Assembly: GCF_017498525.1 (NCBI RefSeq)
Contig: NZ_CP071796.1
Span: 1,984,001-2,048,000 of the forward strand
From: Ottowia testudinis
GTDB lineage: Bacteria; Pseudomonadota; Gammaproteobacteria; Burkholderiales; Burkholderiaceae_C
Reading direction: 5' to 3'
Length of the DNA: 64,000 bases
Shown here: positions 59,042 through 64,000 of the stretch, piece after piece
Numbering within the stretch: the first letter of the stretch is position 1
How the letters are laid out: every line of letters starts with the position of its first letter
Made by a program: the position numbers and the translations under genes
The notes under the pieces: model-generated
What the model saw: only the letters and a program-made list of their open reading frames with translations
Database searches by the model: none
Told to the model about the DNA's origin: nothing

Positions 59042-59860
59042 TCAGATGGCGTGCGCCATGCCCTGCACGAAATCGGGCGTGGCCGGGCTGCCCTCGGACA
59101 GCGTCAGCACCTCGTAGCCGGTGGGCGTGACCAGCACCGTGTGCTCCCATTGCGCCGACAGGCTGCGGTCCTTGGTCACGATGGTCCAGCCGTCGTTCAT
59201 CTCCTTGATGTCGCGCCGGCCAATGTTGACCATGGGCTCGATGGTGAACGTCATGCCCGGCACCAATTCCTCGCCCGTGCCCGGCTTGCCGTAGTGCAGC
59301 ACCTGAGGGTCTTCGTGGAATTTCTGGCCAATGCCGTGGCCGCAGAACTCGCGCACCACCGACAGGCCATGCCCTTCGACGAACTTCTGGATCGCGTGGC
59401 CGATGTCGCCCAGCCGCCCGCCGGGCCGGACCTGCTCGATGCCCAGCCACATGGCCTCGAAGGTCAGCGCGCACAGGCGCTTGGCGGCGATGGAGACTTC
59501 GCCAATCTCGAACATGCGGCTGTTGTCGCCGTACCAGCCGTCCGCGGTGATCACGGTGACATCGACGTTGACGATGTCGCCCTTCTTCAGCGGCTTGTCG
59601 GCGGGGATGCCGTGGCACACCACGTGGTTGACCGAGGTGCACACGTGGCCGGGGTAGGGCGGGTAGCCCGGCGGCTGGTAGCCCACGGTGGCCGAGCGCG
59701 TGCCGTGGCGCGCCATCGATTCGGCGCTCAAGCGGTCGATGTCGAGCGTGGTGATGCCCGGCTGGATGTGCGGCGTGAGGTCGTCCAGCACTTGCGACGC
59801 GATGCGGCAGGCCTCGCGCATGCCCGCGATGCCGGCTTCGTCCTTGATGGTGATGCTCAT
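59042..59860 (-). CDS. map: type I methionine aminopeptidase
   Basis: Removes N-terminal Met from new proteins. The 272 aa protein has the pita-bread metal ligands: VNVDVTVITADGWYGDNSRMF (two Asp), VREFCGHGIGQKFHEDPQVLHYG (His), FTIEPMVNIG (Glu) and QWEHTVLVTPTGYEVLT (Glu). The substrate His is in CTSVNHVVCHGIP. Normal length; map precedes glnD as is usual. Confidence 0.95.
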   Translation of the reverse strand: MSITIKDEAGIAGMREACRIASQVLDDLTPHIQPGITTLDIDRLSAESMARHGTRSATVGYQPPGYPPYPGHVCTSVNHVVCHGIPADKPLKKGDIVNVDVTVITADGWYGDNSRMFEIGEVSIAAKRLCALTFEAMWLGIEQVRPGGRLGDIGHAIQKFVEGHGLSVVREFCGHGIGQKFHEDPQVLHYGKPGTGEELVPGMTFTIEPMVNIGRRDIKEMNDGWTIVTKDRSLSAQWEHTVLVTPTGYEVLTLSEGSPATPDFVQGMAHAI

Positions 59861-59989
59861 GGGGCGCGATTATCCTTCGGGCAGCTTTTTGGCGCAGTGG
59901 CGCGGCTGCAAAGCCGGCTGTTGAAAAACCCACCCATCCCGGGCGCTGCGGCGCCATCCCGCCCCGACTTGCACCCGCGGCCGATCACC

Positions 59990-61000
59990 ATGAAAAACGT
60001 CACCGACTACACCCAATCCAACCGCGCCGCCTGGGACGCCTCGGCCGCCAGCCACGAGGGCGGCGAGCGCTGGCAGCGCTTGCTGGCGGGCTTTGCGCAA
60101 CCCGGTTTTTCGACGCTGGACAGCACCGCGACAAGCGCTCTGCAGCGGGCGGGCATTGAAGGCGGCCGCGTGGTGCAGGTCGGCTGCAACCTGGGCAGCG
60201 AGGTGCTGTCGTGCCACGCGCTGGGCGCGGCGGCGTGCTGGGGCATTGACATTTCGCCCGAGTTCCTGCGTTTGGCCGAGCGCTTGAACCAGCAGGCAGG
60301 GCGCCCAGCGCACTTCATTTTCCATCACAAGGTTGAAACCACCGGCTTTAAGCCGGTCAGCTTTAGCCGCGCAATTCTTGCGGCGGTGGGCGCAGGACAG
60401 CGTAGGCAATGCACGGTATTCGGCGTGGGGAGCGAAGCGGGTGGACTTTCAGTCCTCTGCGACTCGCGCGAACCCACCTACTTTAGTAGGTGGTTGTTCA
60501 GTGAAGCCGACGTCTACGCCTTGCCAAGCCACGTGCCGCGCGACTTCGACATCGCGCTCATCACCATCGGCGTCGTCAACTGGATGCCCGATCTGCCCGC
60601 ATTCTTCCGCGCCCTGGGCGGTTTGCTGGTGGCCGGCGGCCGGCTGGTGATGTACGAGACACACCCGTTTCTGGAGATGTTCGAGCCCACCGGCGCCACG
60701 CCGTTTGCCCCCACGCGCAGCTACTTCCGCGCGCAGCCGGATGTGCTGGGGGAGGCCCACATCTATGACGGCAGCGCGGCCGCCGCCGCACCGCCGTCCT
60801 ACTGGTTTGCCTACACGCTGGGCGAGGTGGTCACGGCCAGCGTGCAGGCGGGCTTTGCGCTGCGCGAATTGCGCGAGCATCCGCACTGCAATCGCGAAGC
60901 CGAGTACCGCCAATACGAGCACCAAAACGCCCAGATGCCGCTGTGCTTCACGCTGCTCGCGGATTGGCCGGGTGACAAGGAGGTCCGCCATCCGAAGTGA
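59990..61000 (+). CDS. class I SAM-dependent methyltransferase with an in-frame palindromic element
   Basis: A 336 aa methyltransferase: NRAAWDASAASHEGGERW at the start, SAM motif I VVQVGCNLGSEVLSCHALGAAACWGIDIS at about 58-86, and the post-motif DFDIALITIGVVNWMPDLPAFFRALGGLLVAGGRLVMYETHPFLEMFEP. Between the two halves, residues about 112-171 are encoded by a 180 bp insert bounded by two perfect palindromes. The frame stays open, but whether the enzyme works is doubtful. The substrate is unknown. ATG 59990 fits the domain start; the open frame far upstream is the antisense of glnD/map. Confidence 0.75.
   Translation: MKNVTDYTQSNRAAWDASAASHEGGERWQRLLAGFAQPGFSTLDSTATSALQRAGIEGGRVVQVGCNLGSEVLSCHALGAAACWGIDISPEFLRLAERLNQQAGRPAHFIFHHKVETTGFKPVSFSRAILAAVGAGQRRQCTVFGVGSEAGGLSVLCDSREPTYFSRWLFSEADVYALPSHVPRDFDIALITIGVVNWMPDLPAFFRALGGLLVAGGRLVMYETHPFLEMFEPTGATPFAPTRSYFRAQPDVLGEAHIYDGSAAAAAPPSYWFAYTLGEVVTASVQAGFALRELREHPHCNREAEYRQYEHQNAQMPLCFTLLADWPGDKEVRHPK
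60324..60503. mobile_element. IS200/IS605-like palindrome-bounded miniature element
   Basis: A left palindrome ACCGGCT-TTA-AGCCGGT at 60341-60357 and a right palindrome CCACCTAC-TTTA-GTAGGTGG at 60474-60493 bound about 150 bp with no transposase. Such subterminal hairpins with TTTA loops are typical of IS200/IS605 ends. Inserted in frame in a methyltransferase gene; the exact boundaries are estimated. Confidence 0.6.
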
Positions 61001-61044
61001 TGCGCGCGCGATAAAATCGCATCAAACCCACAGGAGTGCATCAC

Positions 61045-61272
61045 ATGCGCACAACCATCACGCTCGAAAGCGATGCCTTTGCCGCCGCGCAGGCCTACGC
61101 GCAGGCGCGTGCACTCAAGCTCGGGCAGGCGGTGTCGGAGCTGATTCGTCAGGCCAGCACCCAGCGCTTGCCGTTGGTGCAGAAAAACGGGGTCTGGGTG
61201 TTCGATTTGCCTGCCGACACCCCGCCGGTGACGGCGGCGCACGTCAAATCCCTGCTGGACGACACCCCTTGA
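61045..61272 (+). CDS. VapB-like ribbon-helix-helix antitoxin
   Basis: A 75 aa protein beginning MRTTITLESDAFAAAQAYAQARALKLGQAVSELIRQAS, the short beta-strand plus two helices of ribbon-helix-helix DNA-binding antitoxins; the C-terminal tail would neutralise the toxin. ATG 61045 has an AGGAG site about 7 bases upstream. Its stop overlaps the toxin start as TTGA, the coupling typical of vapBC operons. Confidence 0.85.
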   Translation: MRTTITLESDAFAAAQAYAQARALKLGQAVSELIRQASTQRLPLVQKNGVWVFDLPADTPPVTAAHVKSLLDDTP

Positions 61273-61709
61273 GCGGCGCGCTGCTGGACGCCAACGCGCT
61301 GATTGCCCTGTGCTGGCCACAGCACGAACACCATGCGCGCATCCACCGCTGGTTTGCCGCCCACGCTGCCCAGGGCTGGGCGACCTGCGCGTTCACGCAA
61401 GCTGCGTTCTTGCGCATCGTGTCGCAGCCCAGCTTTGCCGGCCGCGCCGTGCCGATGGCCGATGTGGCCGCTTCGCTGATGCACAGCATCGCGCACCCAC
61501 AACACCGCTACCTGGCCGCCACGCCCGATCTGGCCGCCGTTCTGGCCACCTGCACCGGCGGCGTGTTGGGCCATCGGCAAGTGACCGATGCCTGGTTGCT
61601 GACCGCTGCCGTGCAGCACCAGATGAAGCTACTGACCTTCGACAAAGCCGTTTACACCCTGCTGGCGACCGATGCCGAGCGGCAGCGCTGCGTGTGGATG
61701 CCCGATTAA
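61269..61709 (+). CDS. VapC-like PIN-domain ribonuclease toxin
   Basis: A 146 aa PIN domain: the first acidic residue is in ALLDANALIALCWPQHEHH, and a later Asp is in VTDAWLLTAAVQHQMKLLTFDKA. Only part of the usual four-acid site is obvious. VapC toxins cut specific RNAs when the antitoxin is lost. Starts with TTG at 61269, overlapping the antitoxin stop. It lies immediately before the broken purL. Confidence 0.83.
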   Translation: MSGALLDANALIALCWPQHEHHARIHRWFAAHAAQGWATCAFTQAAFLRIVSQPSFAGRAVPMADVAASLMHSIAHPQHRYLAATPDLAAVLATCTGGVLGHRQVTDAWLLTAAVQHQMKLLTFDKAVYTLLATDAERQRCVWMPD

Positions 61710-61745
61710 AGACACGCCGATTCCATTGTTTTTCAATCCATTGCC

Positions 61746-63560
61746 ATGAACCTGCATTTCTTCGACGGCGGCAACGCCCTGAGCGACTTCCGCATCCGCC
61801 AGCTGCTGCCGCGCCTGCAGGCCGTGAACGCCGCCATCGAATCGGTGCGCGCGCGTTACGTGCATGTGGCGGGCTTCGACGCCGCACCATCGGCGCTGGA
61901 ACTGGAGCGGCTGGCCGCGCTGTTGACCTACGGCGATCCGGCGGCACCGGGCGCCGAGGGCGAGGTCATCGTTGTCGCGCCGCGCCTGGGCACGGTGTCG
62001 CCGTGGGCGTCGAAAGCCACCGACATCGCCCGCAACTGCGGCATCGCGCTGCACCGGGTCGAGCGCATCGTTGAATACCAAATTGGCCTCAAGCGCAAGC
62101 TGGCCGGGCGCCACCAGCTATCAAAAGACGAGTTGGGTGCCATCGCCGCGCTGCTGCACGACCGCATGACGGAAAGCGTGCTGGCCCGCCGCGACGACGC
62201 CCGCGCGCTGTTCACCGAGCTGACGCCCGAGCCGCTGGCGCACGTCAACGTGCTGGCCGGCGGGCGCGCCGCGCTGGAGCAGGCGAATACCGATTGGGGT
62301 TTGGCGCTGGCGGCCGACGAAATCGATTACCTGCTGCAAGCCTTCACCCAATTGGGCCGCAACCCGACCGACGTCGAGCTGATGATGTTCGCGCAGGCCA
62401 ACAGCGAGCATTGCCGGCACAAGATCTTCAACGCCCAGTTCACCATCGACGGCGTGGCGCAGGACAAAAGCCTGTTCGGCATGATCCGCCATACCGAGCA
62501 GCAAAGCCCGCGGCACACGGTGGTGGCCTACAGCGACAACGCGGCGGTGATGGAGGGGAGCACCGTTGAAGTGTTTCAAGCCAAATCACCCACTGGCGCA
62601 GGCGGATCAAGCGCGAGCAGCTATCAAAAAAATACTGCCACGCGCCACGTGCTGATGAAGGTGGAAACGCACAACCACCCCACGGCGATCAGCCCCTTCC
62701 CTGGCGCCAGCACTGGCGCGGGCGGCGAAATCCGCGATGAAGGCGCCACTGGGCGCGGCGCGCGGCCCAAGGCGGGCTTGACCGGCTTCACCGTCAGCAA
62801 GCTGTGGGACTCGGCCGTCAGCAAGCCCGAGCACATGGCCAGCGCGCTGCAAATCATGACCGAGGGTCCGCTGGGCGGCGCGGCGTTCAACAACGAGTTC
62901 GGGCGGCCGAACCTGGCGGGTTATTTCCGCGAATACGAATTGCAGGCGGGCGGTGTGCAACGCGGCTACCACAAGCCCATCATGATCGCCGGCGGCATCG
63001 GCAGCATCGACGCGGGGCTGACGCACAAGATCGAGTTTCCCGCCGGCAGCCTGCTGATTCAGCTGGGCGGGCCGGGCATGCGCATCGGCATGGGCGGCGG
63101 CGCGGCGAGTTCGCTGGCCAGCGGGGCCAATGCGGCGCACCTGGACTTTGACTCGGTGCAGCGCGGCAACCCCGAAATCCAGCGGCGCGCGCAAGAGGTC
63201 ATCACGCAATGCCAGGCGCTGGGGACGGACAACCCCATTCTGGCGATCCACGACGTGGGCGCGGGCGGCTTGTCGAACGCCTTCCCGGAATTGACGAATG
63301 ACGCCGGCCGGGGCGCGCGCTTCGATCTGCGCGCCGTGCCGCTGGAAGAAAGCGGCCTGGCGCCCAAGGAAATCTGGAGCAACGAGAGCCAGGAACGCTA
63401 CGTGATGGCTGTGTCGCAAGAGTCGCTGCCGCTGTTCGAGCAGCTCTGCGCGCGCGAGCGCTGCCCGTTCGCGGTGGTGGGCGTGGCGACCGAGGCGCGG
63501 CAGTTGGTGGTGGGCGATGTCGATTTGCCCCTTCCCCCAGCGGGGGAGGGGGTTTTTTGA
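61746..63560 (+). CDS. purL: phosphoribosylformylglycinamidine synthase, truncated at about half length
   Basis: Makes FGAM from FGAR using glutamine in purine synthesis. Only 604 residues are present where the proteobacterial single-chain enzyme has about 1300. Present: the N-terminal domain [21 protein letters not shown], the ATP site [36 protein letters not shown], and [29 protein letters not shown]. The chain ends [11 protein letters not shown], encoded by a repeat C element, just where the second AIRS half and the glutaminase domain should begin. Two repeat A copies also lie inside. As drawn the enzyme should be inactive, so either a real rearrangement or an assembly join is likely. Confidence 0.88.
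   Translation: MNLHFFDGGNALSDFRIRQLLPRLQAVNAAIESVRARYVHVAGFDAAPSALELERLAALLTYGDPAAPGAEGEVIVVAPRLGTVSPWASKATDIARNCGIALHRVERIVEYQIGLKRKLAGRHQLSKDELGAIAALLHDRMTESVLARRDDARALFTELTPEPLAHVNVLAGGRAALEQANTDWGLALAADEIDYLLQAFTQLGRNPTDVELMMFAQANSEHCRHKIFNAQFTIDGVAQDKSLFGMIRHTEQQSPRHTVVAYSDNAAVMEGSTVEVFQAKSPTGAGGSSASSYQKNTATRHVLMKVETHNHPTAISPFPGASTGAGGEIRDEGATGRGARPKAGLTGFTVSKLWDSAVSKPEHMASALQIMTEGPLGGAAFNNEFGRPNLAGYFREYELQAGGVQRGYHKPIMIAGGIGSIDAGLTHKIEFPAGSLLIQLGGPGMRIGMGGGAASSLASGANAAHLDFDSVQRGNPEIQRRAQEVITQCQALGTDNPILAIHDVGAGGLSNAFPELTNDAGRGARFDLRAVPLEESGLAPKEIWSNESQERYVMAVSQESLPLFEQLCARERCPFAVVGVATEARQLVVGDVDLPLPPAGEGVF
62072..62130 (+). repeat. diverged repeat A copy inside purL
   Basis: ATTGGCCTCAAGCGCAAGCT and CCACCAGCTATCAAAAGACG; core interrupted by about 14 bp. 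Confidence 0.5.
62580..62638 (+). repeat. repeat A copy inside purL
   Basis: GATCAAGCGCGAGCAGCTAT then CAAAAAAATACTG. It encodes the [11 protein letters not shown] linker just before the ATP site. Confidence 0.8.
63527..63556 (+). repeat. repeat C copy at the purL break
   Basis: CCCCTTCCCCCAGCGGGGGA then GGGGGTTTTTT. Hairpin with a T run that supplies the last codons and stop of the broken purL and could act as a terminator. Confidence 0.75.
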
Positions 63561-63955
63561 TGCCCGGCGACAAGATCACGGTCAAGCCCGCCGGCAAGGG
63601 CGCCAAGCCGTGGGTTTTCAATATGCCTTTGCACCCGCGGCCGCTGGTGGTGCTCGACTACGCTGGTCGGCGGGCGAATGCGTTCGTGCCGGCTGTGCCC
63701 GTCGTGTGGAGCCTCGACATCGCCAACCGGCGCATGGTGGTGCAGTACCAGGTCACCGTGCCCTTGCAGCCGCAAGTGGCGCGCGCCCGGTGGATGTTGA
63801 CCTTGCCGCCAGACCGTCTGGCCAAGGAGGACCCGCAGATGCGGACGTTCTTCACCGATCTGGAGCGCTATCTCGACGAGTGTTCGGCCGGATACAAGCC
63901 CATGGCGCCGTGCGCGACCCCGCACGGTGCAAAGCCGGAATCGATGCGCCCCTGA
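63560..63955 (+). CDS. partial protein beyond the purL break, possibly DUF2169-like
   Basis: A 131 aa reading frame from ATG 63560 (overlapping the purL stop) to 63955, with LHPRPLVVLDYAGRRANAFVPAVPVVWSLDIANRRMVVQYQVTVPL. The core weakly recalls DUF2169-type proteins linked to type VI secretion, but this is a guess. The N-terminus begins at the repeat, so the gene is probably a 3' piece of a longer one brought next to purL. It is not part of purL in any frame. Confidence 0.4.
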   Translation: MPGDKITVKPAGKGAKPWVFNMPLHPRPLVVLDYAGRRANAFVPAVPVVWSLDIANRRMVVQYQVTVPLQPQVARARWMLTLPPDRLAKEDPQMRTFFTDLERYLDECSAGYKPMAPCATPHGAKPESMRP

Positions 63956-64000
63956 GCAGCGCCGATGCGCGCGCAGGCCGACGAGTGCAGGCAGGGCGAT

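Noticed and set aside
57590-59989. Very long plus-strand open frame (about 800 codons) upstream of the methyltransferase at 59990
   Set aside because: It is the antisense of glnD and map, which are strongly conserved; GC-rich DNA leaves such shadows open. Only the part from 59990 is a gene.

Overview
The window reads as a chromosomal segment of a GC-rich betaproteobacterium, most likely a member of the Comamonadaceae (Burkholderiales). The grounds are gene order (pyrG-kdsA-DUF1330-eno-ftsB; hda-HAD-pcnB-folK; dapA-bamC), the protein flavour of rpsT, DUF3579, hda and purL, and a dense family of short dispersed repeats with the core AAGCGCAAGCAGCTAT. No rRNA, tRNA, CRISPR array or complete insertion sequence was recognised. 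Placement is by inspection only; no database search was run.

Layout. 1-2.9 kb: argF (cut by the window edge) and argD, a DUF3579 gene and rpsT. 2.9-9 kb: a cell-envelope sugar locus resembling the mycobacterial decaprenylphosphoryl-arabinose pathway (DprE2-like SDR, DprE1-like oxidase, GtrA, UbiA-family transferase, PAP2-like phosphatase), followed by an AT-rich multi-spanning membrane protein that is probably a glycosyltransferase. 9-15 kb: murJ, a SirB1-family gene, a GlxA-type regulator, an isochorismatase-like hydrolase and an AI-2E family permease. 15-22 kb: purM, hda, a HAD phosphatase, pcnB, folK, DUF486, and a DUF47/pit phosphate uptake pair behind a candidate Pho box. 22-36.9 kb: a TM2-like gene, rpsP-rimM, then ftsB, eno, DUF1330, kdsA, pyrG, coaBC, dut, a glycine-zipper lipoprotein, an FKBP isomerase, a JmjC ribosomal oxygenase, an alanine-rich lipoprotein, an MBL hydrolase, bamC and dapA.

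36.9-48 kb is the accessory region. It holds a complete type I Wadjet anti-plasmid system (jetA-jetB-jetC-jetD) whose jetD is separated from jetC by a 449 bp block of repeats. Next come a methyltransferase, a DUF1488-like gene and a two-gene unit: a small basic protein followed by a soluble AAA+ ATPase fused to an FtsH-type (M41) zinc protease. This unit is preceded by an attenuator-like hairpin and is the best candidate here for an undescribed system.

48-64 kb: a cupin lipoprotein, a divergent LysR/LysE pair, an hrpA helicase whose frame changes inside a G-rich repeat, an orphan branched-chain-type binding protein, glnD, map, a methyltransferase gene carrying an in-frame IS200/IS605-like palindromic element, a VapBC toxin-antitoxin pair, and a purL that stops at about half length inside another G/C-rich repeat. 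Beyond it lies an unrelated partial gene, which points to a real rearrangement or an assembly join.

Across the window three dispersed repeat families (called A, B and C here) sit between genes and also inside coding sequences, where they supply start regions, C-terminal tails and internal linkers.
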